A stretch of 64,000 bases of DNA. It comes from Anabaena sphaerica FACHB-251. Its GTDB lineage: Bacteria; Cyanobacteriota; Cyanobacteriia; Cyanobacteriales; Nostocaceae. The notes beneath the pieces were generated by a model that had not been told where the DNA came from, ran no database searches, and saw only the letters and a list, made by a program, of their open reading frames with translations. Where the stretch lies: the NCBI RefSeq assembly GCF_014696825.1, contig NZ_JACJQU010000001.1, positions 124,001 through 188,000 of the forward strand. Reading direction: 5' to 3'. The stretch's first letter is position 1. Each line of letters opens with the position of its first letter. This document shows positions 1-8,540 of this stretch, piece after piece. A program made the position numbers and the translations under genes.

Positions 1-93
1 CACTTGTGGTTTTTATTCTGGTTTGCCATGTTCATGTTAGCCTGTGGATGGGTATCTTATCAACGGATGTTGATGGTAGAAAGGAGGCTTTAA
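1..93 (+). CDS. C-terminal end of a membrane protein (partial, left edge)
   Basis: The first frame is open from the window edge to a TAA at 91-93 and encodes about 30 residues. They start with a very hydrophobic stretch rich in Trp, Phe, Leu and Met and end in a short basic tail (VERRL). This looks like a last membrane span plus cytoplasmic tail. The family cannot be named from so little. It converges on the polysaccharide genes that follow on the minus strand, so a polysaccharide-export or polymerase protein is possible, but that is only inference from position. Confidence 0.4.
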   Translation, partial: HLWFLFWFAMFMLACGWVSYQRMLMVERRL

Positions 94-129
94 ATCAGTT
101 ACCAGTTATCAGTTGTCAGTTAGATAATA

Positions 130-1182
130 CTAGATATTGGGAAAGAGTAATTTAGCAATATATTCTGCATTTCTCTTTTCTCTCCAAAGCCAATGATTAT
201 CCTGTCCTTTTTCTCGAATATGAATAATTGCTTGTTCAATTAATTGATCTAAATCATCTAAACTAGAATAGGATGCACCTATAGAAACTGGCCATGTGAT
301 TTGATGTCTAATTACGAGATAATCTGGAGCAATTATGTAACATCCACAAGAACCAGCATCACTTATCACTCCACTAGCTCGATAATAATAACGTTTTTTA
401 TCAAAATCAGTCACTAAAATATCTAATTGTTGTAATGCTTGCAGATAATCTTCGTCTTTTGTGGTATCAATAAAAGTAATATCCGAGCAATTTTCTAGAT
501 ATTTGGGTTTTTGGTTCATGGGTGTACCAATAACTAATTCTAGTTGCTGGGAATGTTGAGAAACATAATATCTAAGTTTCTCTAAAATTTTATTTATGGG
601 TTTATCTTCTCGAAGAATTCCGATAATACCAATTTTAATTTTATCATCTTGTTTTAACCTTTCTCTTGGTTGTAATTTCGGAGTAACTTCACTGATGATA
701 GGATGGGGAATTACGATCTTAGAAGATTCGGAAAATTTAAACTTATCGCTAACATAATCATCATCCAATTCTAAAAGAACAACTTTAAATTGAGGATTTG
801 CCTCTAGAAACTTTTGTAGATAAACAAATCCTAAATATTTGATTTTATTTTCCTGAGCAAATAATTGATTTCCATGAATACCTAAAAATACTTGTTTCCC
901 TGTAGATACTAACATAGGTAGCAGGGCTAAAAGATGTTGGTTATAAATTTCCATGACATAAATACTATCAACATCTTTGAGGGATAAAGCTTGTAATCCC
1001 ATTAAAAAATGACGATATTCACGCCGTAATTGTAAACCCACTGAATAATTAGGAATTGCTTGAGTGAATTTTTTAAACCACTCAGGTAAAGGTCTTTCTA
1101 TAGTGACAAATCCGATTTTATGGTTAGATAAATGTTGATTTATTAGTAATAGTTCTCGTAGTCCTGGGTGAAATATTTGCAT
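130..1182 (-). CDS. Glycosyltransferase-like protein of the polysaccharide cluster
   Basis: A 350-residue soluble protein without signal peptide or clear membrane span. The second half holds a Rossmann-like segment (KIKIGIIGILRED near residue 183) followed by alternating strands and helices, as in the C-terminal nucleotide-sugar domain of GT-B glycosyltransferases. The acidic loop near residue 258 (VTDFDKKRYYYRASG) could contact the donor. It is the last gene of a minus-strand block with two GT2 enzymes, a GT4 enzyme and a methyltransferase, which supports a role in exopolysaccharide or glycan assembly. Specificity is unknown, and the family assignment is weaker than for its neighbours. Confidence 0.55.
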   Translation of the reverse strand: MQIFHPGLRELLLINQHLSNHKIGFVTIERPLPEWFKKFTQAIPNYSVGLQLRREYRHFLMGLQALSLKDVDSIYVMEIYNQHLLALLPMLVSTGKQVFLGIHGNQLFAQENKIKYLGFVYLQKFLEANPQFKVVLLELDDDYVSDKFKFSESSKIVIPHPIISEVTPKLQPRERLKQDDKIKIGIIGILREDKPINKILEKLRYYVSQHSQQLELVIGTPMNQKPKYLENCSDITFIDTTKDEDYLQALQQLDILVTDFDKKRYYYRASGVISDAGSCGCYIIAPDYLVIRHQITWPVSIGASYSSLDDLDQLIEQAIIHIREKGQDNHWLWREKRNAEYIAKLLFPNI

Positions 1183-1233
1183 GAATATTAATTATCTGTA
1201 TATTTTAGATTCAAATAAATTGTGCATTAAGCA

Positions 1234-2205
1234 TTAATATGATATTACTTTTTTTTGCTGAAATTTCTTAATATAATTCCAGAATTCTTGAGCTTTTTGT
1301 CCCGGTAAGAAAATTCCCACTAGACTTTTCAGGATTGCAATTGAAGTCAACCGTCGTCTATTCCATGCGATAGACGGCTGATATTTGAGAGTTTGTCCAA
1401 GTAGCTTAAGAGCTAATAAGCTTTGTTGAGGCTTTGGATAACCTTCTAGAGATTTCAGAGTGAGATACATATATAAATTTGCTAGACTCTGGTTTTTTAG
1501 ATGCTGTAAATCTTTAGGTGCTTTTTCAAAAGCTTTTTTGATAACTTTTAAGCCTGATTTCTCCATTTTATTTATATTGGTAGAGAATGAGTTAGTTGAT
1601 ACTCTATATAAAATTTGCGGTGCAGATACACAGACAAAAGGATACTTAGCCGCTAATCGCAGATACAGATCCCAATCTTCTGAACCCTCTATATCTTTAT
1701 CAAAATCAAAGCCTCCTAAATCTCTTAAAGCTGGAGTCAAAAATAAACCATTAGATCCATTTTCTAAAAAATTAGTGAGTAATAGTTTTGCTAAGGCATC
1801 ACCATTAACAGTAATATGTAAACCTGAACGTAAAAATTGACTAGATTCATCAATATAGTTAGTCCAACTATAAGCAACAGCAGCTTCGGGTTTATTTTGT
1901 AATGCCTTAAACTGAGCTTCTAGTTTATCATAAGTCCAGATATCGTCGGCATCTATAAAAGAAATATATTTTCCTGTAGCAAGTTCTAAGCCACGGTTGC
2001 GACTTACTATTTGACCAGCATTAGGATAGGAAAATAATTTTACTCTGCTATCTTTTATCTGTTTAACTACATCTAGAGTTGCATCATTTGATCCATCGTT
2101 GATAACAAGAATTTCAAAATCTGTAAATGTCTGATTGATAACAGATATAATAGTTTCTTCAATTGTCTTTTCACCATTATAAACAGGAATTACAACAGAA
2201 ATCAT
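1234..2205 (-). CDS. Family 2 glycosyltransferase
   Basis: A 323-residue GT-A fold enzyme that should transfer a sugar from a nucleotide donor to a growing glycan at the cytoplasmic face. The N-terminus is the classic GT2 opening (MISVVIPVYNGEKTIEET), followed by the VINDGSNDAT loop at about residues 35-45 and a DXD-type metal/nucleotide site in FIDADDIW at about 83-90. The region around EGSEDWDLYLRLA (about 174-186) fits the acceptor-side ED motif. No membrane span is evident. It lies 28 bases before the next gene's stop in the same direction, so co-transcription is likely. Donor and linkage cannot be predicted. Confidence 0.85.
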   Translation of the reverse strand: MISVVIPVYNGEKTIEETIISVINQTFTDFEILVINDGSNDATLDVVKQIKDSRVKLFSYPNAGQIVSRNRGLELATGKYISFIDADDIWTYDKLEAQFKALQNKPEAAVAYSWTNYIDESSQFLRSGLHITVNGDALAKLLLTNFLENGSNGLFLTPALRDLGGFDFDKDIEGSEDWDLYLRLAAKYPFVCVSAPQILYRVSTNSFSTNINKMEKSGLKVIKKAFEKAPKDLQHLKNQSLANLYMYLTLKSLEGYPKPQQSLLALKLLGQTLKYQPSIAWNRRRLTSIAILKSLVGIFLPGQKAQEFWNYIKKFQQKKVISY

Positions 2206-2228
2206 GACTCTAATGAATCCTTTTTATA

Positions 2229-3338
2229 CTAAACTAATTCTCTAAAAACAATCGCTAGTTTTTCTACAATAACAGTTTGGCTAAAGTGTTGTTCTACAAT
2301 TTTTCTACCCTCAATTCCATATTTATCACCTAGTTCTCTATTTTGATAAAGCATGACTAAAGCATCATACCAATCAGTTTCTTGTTCTTTGACTCCTATT
2401 CCTACTTCTCCTAATGCTAAAATTTCTAAATTCATACCTACACTAGAAACAATTACAGGTATTCCACAAGCCATGTATTGAAGCATTTTAAAGCTACATT
2501 TTCCCTTACTAAATTCAGAATTTTCTAAAGGCATTAACCCAACATCCATTTGCTGGATAGCTTCCACTTCAACTTCTGGAGACCAAGGAATATATTTGAC
2601 TCGATCACTTGGTAAATTATTCAGTAATGGAATTTGTCCAGCTATAATCAGTAACTCTGAGTCAACAAAATCAAGCATAAAACGTTTTATCCACATTTCT
2701 GCACTTAGCAAATCACGAATATCACTTCCTATCCAACCAATAGTAAATGGTTTTAATTTCTTAGATAATAGATTTTTGGGATGATAACGTTGTGTATCAA
2801 CAGCAGTTGGAATAACTTTTATATTAGAATTACACTGTTCAAACCATTGTGCTAAATAATTGTTACCGGCAATAACTATATCTGCTTGTTTAGCAATCAT
2901 CATAATAGATTTAGCTGTCCTAATTCCTATGCTACTATCTGATGAATATCTAGAATGATTAATTAGCCAGATTGCATCATCTACATCAAATACTAAAGGA
3001 TGCTTTAATAAAGGTTCAAAAGTAAAATGATGAGGTAACAATCCCCTTAATAACCACGTGATATCACTCTGATAGCTTCCTATAATTCCAGGAATTCGAT
3101 TAGCTAATTTAGCCCCCTGCCAAAAATATCTAACAGGTTTTTCATAATTAGATGGAAGAGACTTAGGTGTCCAAGATGGTGTTAGTTCATAGCCACTAAT
3201 TAGTGAATAATAATCTGTGACATAAACTCCCAATTGCCTAAGAAGCTCGATGTGTTGACGGACTCGAAACCTAGAGGAAGATTGTGTTTGATTATCGGTT
3301 AGGGCGGCTACTTTAATCATAATAAATCTCAATGACAT
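2229..3338 (-). CDS. Family 4 (GT-B) glycosyltransferase
   Basis: A 369-residue GT4-type enzyme. The C-terminal half has the expected pattern: KPFTIGWIGS (about 197-206) opening the donor domain, WSPEVEVEAIQQMDVGLMPL (about 257-276), and a GKCSFKMLQYMACGIPVIVS stretch (about 285-304) that forms the nucleotide-sugar pocket. An internal ATG at 3320 (MIKVAALTDN) is an equally good or better start, since neither has a strong Shine-Dalgarno and the extra residues add nothing to the fold. It lies 16 bases after the methyltransferase gene in the same direction, inside the polysaccharide block. Confidence 0.8.
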   Translation of the reverse strand: MSLRFIMIKVAALTDNQTQSSSRFRVRQHIELLRQLGVYVTDYYSLISGYELTPSWTPKSLPSNYEKPVRYFWQGAKLANRIPGIIGSYQSDITWLLRGLLPHHFTFEPLLKHPLVFDVDDAIWLINHSRYSSDSSIGIRTAKSIMMIAKQADIVIAGNNYLAQWFEQCNSNIKVIPTAVDTQRYHPKNLLSKKLKPFTIGWIGSDIRDLLSAEMWIKRFMLDFVDSELLIIAGQIPLLNNLPSDRVKYIPWSPEVEVEAIQQMDVGLMPLENSEFSKGKCSFKMLQYMACGIPVIVSSVGMNLEILALGEVGIGVKEQETDWYDALVMLYQNRELGDKYGIEGRKIVEQHFSQTVIVEKLAIVFRELV

Positions 3339-3354
3339 ATAATCAATAAAATGA

Positions 3355-4323
3355 CTAATTAACTCTCTTTGCCCAAACGGTCATTCTTCCTGTTTGACCA
3401 CATAAGCTCAATGTGAAGGATAATGGGTAAATCAATCGAGAAATTCGATGCTTTAAATACTTGTATTTGTTAGTAGTGCTATAATCAATGAGTTTTGAGC
3501 TTAACTGTGGATTTATGTTAATATCTTTTAACAGGTAACTAAGACTCGCAATTATATTATCTAGCAATCGATGATGGAGTACCTTCTCCATTTTCCAACC
3601 ACTATGTTCTAGAACTTGACTGAGTGTATTGGGATTATAATGATAAAGATGAGTGGGAATTTGTAAAGCGTACCAAGCGTCTTTGAAAATTTTAAATTCT
3701 AAGGAGCCAATATTAGGAACTGATACAGCTAACCATCCTCCCGGTTTAACCCAACTCTGAAGTTTTGTCAAACCGAGGATGGGATCATGAAGATGTTCTA
3801 AAACCATCCAAGCAACTACAAGGTCATATTTTTGCTCAGGTTTAGGTGCTATTTCTAGTGAACCAATATGGACTTTATACCCCAAAGAACGGGCTGTTTG
3901 GGCGGCTTTTTCAGAAAATTCTATTCCTTCTACCTCCCAGCCTTGATTAGCCATTTTATGGAGGAAATCACCAGAAGCACATCCCACTTCTAACATTCGT
4001 CCAGGTGGGAGACTCGGTAATCTTCTTTCATTAAATTCAAAAATTCGTTGAGTAATTTTTTGACTTAATGGGAGATTTTGTTTTTCATTTTTAGATACTT
4101 TAGTGAACTGATATGGTCCATAATCATCAGGATAATAATAGCCAATTGTTTCTGGTGTTGGACGGGGGTTTGTTCGCATCAAGCTACAACTGCGGCATCT
4201 AACTACTGTAAATTTACCAGGAAGATTATGTAAGCGATCACGTCCCGTTAAAATTACTTCATCATCAAATTTAGAACATATGGGACAAGGTTTACTCTCT
4301 AATTGGACTTGTGTGGGTAACAT
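3355..4323 (-). CDS. Class I SAM-dependent methyltransferase with N-terminal zinc ribbon
   Basis: A 322-residue protein. Residues 13-47 carry two CxxC pairs (CPIC and CRSC) that form a zinc ribbon, as in methyltransferases of nucleotide-sugar or glycan pathways. The methyltransferase core begins at MLEVGCASGDFL (about 110-121, SAM-binding motif I), with the acidic post-II residue in VEGIEFSE and motif IV-like LVVAWMVLEHLHD (about 169-181). It sits between GT genes and probably O-methylates a sugar or lipid-linked glycan. The acceptor is unknown. Confidence 0.8.
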   Translation of the reverse strand: MLPTQVQLESKPCPICSKFDDEVILTGRDRLHNLPGKFTVVRCRSCSLMRTNPRPTPETIGYYYPDDYGPYQFTKVSKNEKQNLPLSQKITQRIFEFNERRLPSLPPGRMLEVGCASGDFLHKMANQGWEVEGIEFSEKAAQTARSLGYKVHIGSLEIAPKPEQKYDLVVAWMVLEHLHDPILGLTKLQSWVKPGGWLAVSVPNIGSLEFKIFKDAWYALQIPTHLYHYNPNTLSQVLEHSGWKMEKVLHHRLLDNIIASLSYLLKDININPQLSSKLIDYSTTNKYKYLKHRISRLIYPLSFTLSLCGQTGRMTVWAKRVN

Positions 4324-4376
4324 TTGGGGATACTCCTAATTAATTATTTTTTAACAAAAAAACAATTTAAGCATTA

Positions 4377-5303
4377 TTATTTTTTCCATTGATAAAAAGG
4401 GCTGAGAGATATAGTTAAAAGAAGTTCCATTTCTCCAATTGCAACAACATCTGTTTTTAAGTAATTCTTGTTTCTAATATAAAAAGTAATCGCTTTCCTG
4501 AAATCATTAATCATGTATATAATACTCATAATAGGTCGTTGCCAAGGTTGATAATTCAACATTCTATAATAATATCGACATAGCCCATTTTGACGGAAAA
4601 ATTTTATTAAATACTCCTTCTCAAAACGTGATTTAGGAATCAAATGATCTAATTCCATCTCCGCATTGAACCATAGTTGCCAACCTTTTTGCCAAATATA
4701 ATTTAGCATCTCTAAATCTTCATTTGTTTGCGGCAGTAAGGGTTGTTCAGGAACGCTTTCTAGCCAAGCTTCTTTGCGAATGACTATTCCTGCTCCTGGA
4801 GGAAACATTCTTTTCTTAGTTGATGGATATTTTTCGTTATAAGAATACGTTTTATTTCCTTCTAAAATTGCAAAAAAGCGAGCAATTCTTTCAAATCCTG
4901 GAGGTGGTTCGACTTCAAATTTTCCATGAATTTGTCCCCCATAAGCACCAGCATTTGCATGAGCTTGACCAAATTTATAAGCCTCTGCTACCCAGTTAGG
5001 ATAGGGTAAATTATCATCATCCAGAAATCCGATTAAATCACTTTTCGCTTCTCGGATAGCACATCTCCGAGCAAAAGCCAGTCCCTGTTCAGCTTCAAAG
5101 CAATATTTCAGAGGATAGGTTTCACCCCAATTAGATATATACTTCTGTACTACCTCGGCAGTGTTATCAGTGCTATTGTTGTCAATAATCAAAATTTCCC
5201 AAGCAAGTTCTTCTGTCCCAGATTGCGATCGCAATTTTTCTAAGACATCTAATATGCGTTTTTCTCCGTTGTAGGTACAGATAGCTACTGTAAAATTAAC
5301 CAT
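4377..5303 (-). CDS. Family 2 glycosyltransferase, HpsE-like
   Basis: A 308-residue GT2 enzyme opening with VNFTVAICTYNGEKRILDVLEKL, a strand-loop pattern that I associate with the cyanobacterial hormogonium polysaccharide glycosyltransferase HpsE. The donor-site acidic motif is GFLDDDNLPYPNW (about 92-104), followed by a NEDLEMLNYIWQKGW acceptor-side segment (about 194-208). No signal peptide. It is the first gene of the minus-strand block, so the promoter for the block should lie upstream of 5303. The HpsE assignment is from recalled family resemblance. A generic GT2 call is safe. Confidence 0.75.
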   Translation of the reverse strand: MVNFTVAICTYNGEKRILDVLEKLRSQSGTEELAWEILIIDNNSTDNTAEVVQKYISNWGETYPLKYCFEAEQGLAFARRCAIREAKSDLIGFLDDDNLPYPNWVAEAYKFGQAHANAGAYGGQIHGKFEVEPPPGFERIARFFAILEGNKTYSYNEKYPSTKKRMFPPGAGIVIRKEAWLESVPEQPLLPQTNEDLEMLNYIWQKGWQLWFNAEMELDHLIPKSRFEKEYLIKFFRQNGLCRYYYRMLNYQPWQRPIMSIIYMINDFRKAITFYIRNKNYLKTDVVAIGEMELLLTISLSPFYQWKK

Positions 5304-5624
5304 AAGCCCTTTTTACTATCAACTTTATGAGTCAATCTTGTCTGAATGCGATCGCAAATGCCTTGATTTTAACAGAAAACTCAGTCAAATGCGTAATTAC
5401 TCTTACTTATATCGCAAAAAGTGTTATTTGGCAAACAAGATATCTTTAATTTTCCCGTTGGGTGCAGTTCCTAAGAAAGTAGCGCAACGCTGAAAATTAT
5501 CATTATGACAACGCATAATACAGAAGATAGAAGATAGAAGGCAGGAGGGTAAAGGTTTTTGGACAGCTTTACTTTTTGTGGTAATTTTAGGAGGATATAA
5601 AATCAACATCTTTAAAATACGAAT
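5304..5624. other. Intergenic region between divergent genes
   Basis: This gap separates the minus-strand polysaccharide block from the plus-strand ABC ATPase and should hold both promoters. It includes a GCGATCGC HIP1 palindrome near 5350 and an A/G-rich run of short GAAGATAGAAG-type repeats near 5523-5545. A 61-codon minus-strand reading frame at 5424-5609 lacks a ribosome binding site and recognisable composition, and I do not accept it as a gene. Confidence 0.5.
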
Positions 5625-6521
5625 ATGCTCAGAATTAAAAATTTAAACAAGTCCTACAAAAGCCGAAAAGTTCTCCAAAATTTGACATTCAGTATTCAGC
5701 CAGGAGAAGTTTATGGTTTATTAGGTGCAAATGGAGCCGGGAAAACAACAACAATCAATATTATTTGTAATTTACTTAATCCGGACAGTGGTTATATTAC
5801 AATCAATCATCAACCTATTTCGGAAGTAACAAAAAAAATAATTGGTATCGCTCCTCAAGAAAACCTCTTATATAAAACTCTTTCTTGTGCAGAAAATCTC
5901 AAATTCTTTGCTGAAATTTACGGTTTAGGTCGAGAAACACAAAAACAACAAATCGAAGCAACTCTTAAGGCTGTTAACTTATTAGATAGAGCTAAAAGTC
6001 CCGTAGAAACTCTAAGCGGTGGGATGCAAAGACGACTAAATATTGCTGTTGCGTTAGTACATCAGCCGCAGTTAGTAATTCTTGATGAACCGACTACAGG
6101 GTTAGATATTGAAGCAAGATATGAGATTTGGGAATTAATTCATCAACTCAAAAATCAGGGAATGACAATTTTATTAACAACACATTTATTAGATGAGGCT
6201 GAAAAACTCTGTAACCGAATTGGCATTTTGAAAAATGGTACAATTTTAGCTGAGGGGAGTTTATCTGAGTTAAAAACTTTAATTCCCGGTCAGGAAGTGT
6301 TAGTATTACAAACTACACAAGAAGAACAAGCGATCGCCCTAGCTGAAGAATATGGTTTCACAACTCGGCGTTATGGTAGCGATTTAGCTTTTTTACTACC
6401 AGAACCGCTAGAATTAAAAGAAATCCTGGACAGATTTGATAGCATACCCATTGATTCTATCTCTCGTCAACCTGTACGTTTAGAGCATATTTATTTAGAA
6501 ATCACCCAAAGTGACAGGTGA
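5625..6521 (+). CDS. ABC transporter ATP-binding protein (CcmA/DrrA-like)
   Basis: A 298-residue ATPase of the ABC-2 exporter class. Walker A is GANGAGKTT (about 34-42), the Q-loop is in APQENLL (about 79-85), the signature is LSGGMQRR (about 127-134), Walker B is LVILDEPTTGLD (about 148-159), and the switch His is in TTHLLDEAE. A DrrA-type C-terminal domain follows (about 215-298). No ABC-2 permease gene adjoins it, so its membrane partner must be encoded elsewhere or lost. The substrate cannot be guessed. It is followed within about 110 bases by a DUF2358 gene, after heptamer repeats. Confidence 0.9.
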   Translation: MLRIKNLNKSYKSRKVLQNLTFSIQPGEVYGLLGANGAGKTTTINIICNLLNPDSGYITINHQPISEVTKKIIGIAPQENLLYKTLSCAENLKFFAEIYGLGRETQKQQIEATLKAVNLLDRAKSPVETLSGGMQRRLNIAVALVHQPQLVILDEPTTGLDIEARYEIWELIHQLKNQGMTILLTTHLLDEAEKLCNRIGILKNGTILAEGSLSELKTLIPGQEVLVLQTTQEEQAIALAEEYGFTTRRYGSDLAFLLPEPLELKEILDRFDSIPIDSISRQPVRLEHIYLEITQSDR

Positions 6522-6546
6522 CAGGTGACAGGTGACAGGTGACAGG
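6509..6546 (+). repeat. Heptamer tandem repeat (TGACAGG)
   Basis: Five near-perfect tandem copies of TGACAGG begin just before the stop codon of the ABC ATPase gene and run into the gap before the DUF2358 gene. Their translation explains the artificial N-terminal extension that an open reading frame from 6532 would give the downstream gene. They belong to the STRR-like heptamers scattered through this window. Confidence 0.8.
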
Positions 6547-6627
6547 GAAGAGGGTAAAAAGCAAGATAAAAAAGTTCTTAATTTTGAATTGTTCTATTCC
6601 CTATGTTTGAATTTTGAATTGCTTATT

Positions 6628-7017
6628 ATGGATATTCTCGAAATACTCAAAGCCGACTATCAAAGATTTCCCGTGGATCAAACATACAGCATTTATGCAC
6701 CAGATGTTTATTTTCAAGATGCTGTTTTTAAATTCCGTGGTTTGGAACTTTATAAATGGATGATTAAATTTATCCAGACTTTATTCTTAAATTTAAAAAT
6801 GGATTTGCATAACATCCAACGTCAAGAAGACATCATTAAAAGCGAGTGGACACTTAGCTGGAACTCCCCCCTACCCTGGAAACCACGGATATCTATCTCA
6901 GGTTGGAGTGAACTACGTCTCAATACGGAAGGTTTAATTATTTCCCACATAGATTATTGGCATTGCTCCCGATTAAATGTGCTGAAGCAACACCTATTTT
7001 CCGTAAACAAAGGATAA
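6628..7017 (+). CDS. DUF2358 family protein
   Basis: A 129-residue protein starting MDILEILKADYQRF. I chose the ATG at 6628 because the frame upstream (from 6532) is encoded by STRR heptamers and low-complexity linker. The sequence (SIYAPDVYFQDAVFKFRGLELY, then a Trp-rich WTLSWNSPLPWKPRISISGWSEL segment) matches the cyanobacterial and plant DUF2358 proteins, which are predicted to have a cystatin/NTF2-like fold. The function is not established. No signal peptide or membrane span. It lies 44 bases upstream of the ArsA-type ATPase in the same direction. Confidence 0.7.
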   Translation: MDILEILKADYQRFPVDQTYSIYAPDVYFQDAVFKFRGLELYKWMIKFIQTLFLNLKMDLHNIQRQEDIIKSEWTLSWNSPLPWKPRISISGWSELRLNTEGLIISHIDYWHCSRLNVLKQHLFSVNKG

Positions 7018-7060
7018 TGTAAATAAATGTAAACAAAATTCAGGCAGGACCTAATCATTC

Positions 7061-8248
7061 ATGCGAGTAATTTTAATGACAGGTAAGGGTGGCGTAGGAA
7101 AAACCTCCGTCGCGGCTGCAACAGGACTCCGTTGTGCAGAACTCGGCTATCGAACACTGGTTTTAAGTACAGATCCTGCTCACTCCCTAGCAGATAGTTT
7201 TGATCTAGAATTGGGACACGACGCTAAACAAGTCCGTCCCAATTTGTGGGGTGCAGAACTCGATGCACTGCAAGAATTAGAAGGTAACTGGGGTGCAGTA
7301 AAGCGTTACATCACCCAAGTTTTACAAGCACGGGGTTTAGACGGCATACAGGCAGAAGAATTAGCAATTTTACCAGGCATGGATGAAATTTTCGGCTTGG
7401 TAAGAATGAAACGTCACTACGATGAAGGGGAATTTGACGTTTTGATTATTGATTCTGCCCCGACTGGTACCGCACTACGTCTATTAAGTTTACCAGAAGT
7501 TGGTGGCTGGTATATGCGGCGTTTTTACAAACCTTTTCAAAATATCTCAGTCGCACTCAGACCTTTGGTTGAACCTATTTTTAGACCAATTGCTGGGTTT
7601 TCTTTACCAGATAAAGAAGTGATGGATGCGCCTTATGAGTTTTATGAACAAATAGAAGCACTGGAAAAAGTATTGACTGACAATACTCAAACCTCAGTCC
7701 GTCTTGTCACCAACCCCGAAAAAATGGTGATTAAAGAATCTCTTCGCGCTCATGCTTATCTTAGTTTGTATAATGTGGCAACAGATTTAATTGTCGCTAA
7801 TCGCATTATTCCTAAAGAAGTTGAAGATCCCTTCTTCCAACGTTGGAAAGAAAATCAAGAACAATATCGCCAAGAAATTCATGAAAACTTCCACCCCTTA
7901 CCTGTGAAGGAAGTACCTCTTTATTCTGAAGAAATGTGTGGGTTAGCCGCATTAGAGAGACTCAAAGAAACTCTTTATCCTGATGAAGATCCCACTCAGG
8001 TTTATTACAAAGAAACCACTATCAGAGTTGTGCAAGAAAATAACCAATACAGCTTGGAAATTTATTTACCTGGCATTCCCAAAAACCAAGTTCAGCTAAG
8101 TAAAAGTGGCGACGAATTAAACATTACTATTGGTAATCATCGCCGTAACTTGGTTTTACCCCAGGCTTTGGCCGCACTACAACCATCAGGGGCAAAAATG
8201 GATAATGATTATCTGAAAATCCGTTTTGCTGACAATGTGAGAGTTTAG
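7061..8248 (+). CDS. ArsA/Get3-type ATPase with C-terminal HSP20-like domain
   Basis: A 395-residue single-unit ArsA-family ATPase. The deviant Walker A is GKGGVGKTS at residues 8-16. The switch I Asp lies in [12 protein letters not shown] (about 37-48), and switch II lies in [13 protein letters not shown] (about 136-148). Residues about 315-395 form an alpha-crystallin-like tail ([15 protein letters not shown], then [18 protein letters not shown]), an arrangement known in cyanobacterial and chloroplast ArsA homologues. No arsR, arsB or arsC is nearby, so arsenite efflux is not indicated. A Get3-like role in protein targeting or a redox chaperone role is the more likely reading. Confidence 0.85.
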   Translation: MRVILMTGKGGVGKTSVAAATGLRCAELGYRTLVLSTDPAHSLADSFDLELGHDAKQVRPNLWGAELDALQELEGNWGAVKRYITQVLQARGLDGIQAEELAILPGMDEIFGLVRMKRHYDEGEFDVLIIDSAPTGTALRLLSLPEVGGWYMRRFYKPFQNISVALRPLVEPIFRPIAGFSLPDKEVMDAPYEFYEQIEALEKVLTDNTQTSVRLVTNPEKMVIKESLRAHAYLSLYNVATDLIVANRIIPKEVEDPFFQRWKENQEQYRQEIHENFHPLPVKEVPLYSEEMCGLAALERLKETLYPDEDPTQVYYKETTIRVVQENNQYSLEIYLPGIPKNQVQLSKSGDELNITIGNHRRNLVLPQALAALQPSGAKMDNDYLKIRFADNVRV

Positions 8249-8540
8249 GTGATAGGTGATAGGAGGCAAGAGGCAAAAGGCAGGAGGTATAACTAAAAAT
8301 ATATACTCCCTATTCCCTATGTTTTGAATTTTAGATTTTGGATTATTTTTGTCACCTGTCACCTGTTACCTATTTCCTGTTCTCTGCCAATAATTATGCG
8401 GACATTGACAATAAAATTAATAATTGTTACGTCTATGGTTTCACCGTAGTCTCACTGAAGACAAAGCTCTAAACCCAACCTGAAGATATTATTAAGCTTT
8501 ATAATCGACTATAGTAAAATATTAAATATTGTATAAAAAA
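8249..8540. other. Intergenic region with short repeats
   Basis: The gap opens with GTGATAG and AGGCAAG-type heptamers (8247-8290) and continues with the complementary GTCACCT series near 8352-8375. The two series are partly complementary and could pair. The last 100 bases upstream of the sensor kinase are AT-rich and presumably hold its promoter. No gene is visible. Confidence 0.5.

Noticed and set aside
5424-5609. 61-codon minus-strand reading frame
   Set aside because: There is no ribosome site and no family resemblance, and it lies in a divergent promoter region.
7061-8248. Arsenite efflux ATPase
   Set aside because: No arsB, arsC or arsR is nearby, the protein is a single ATPase unit, and it has an HSP20-like tail.
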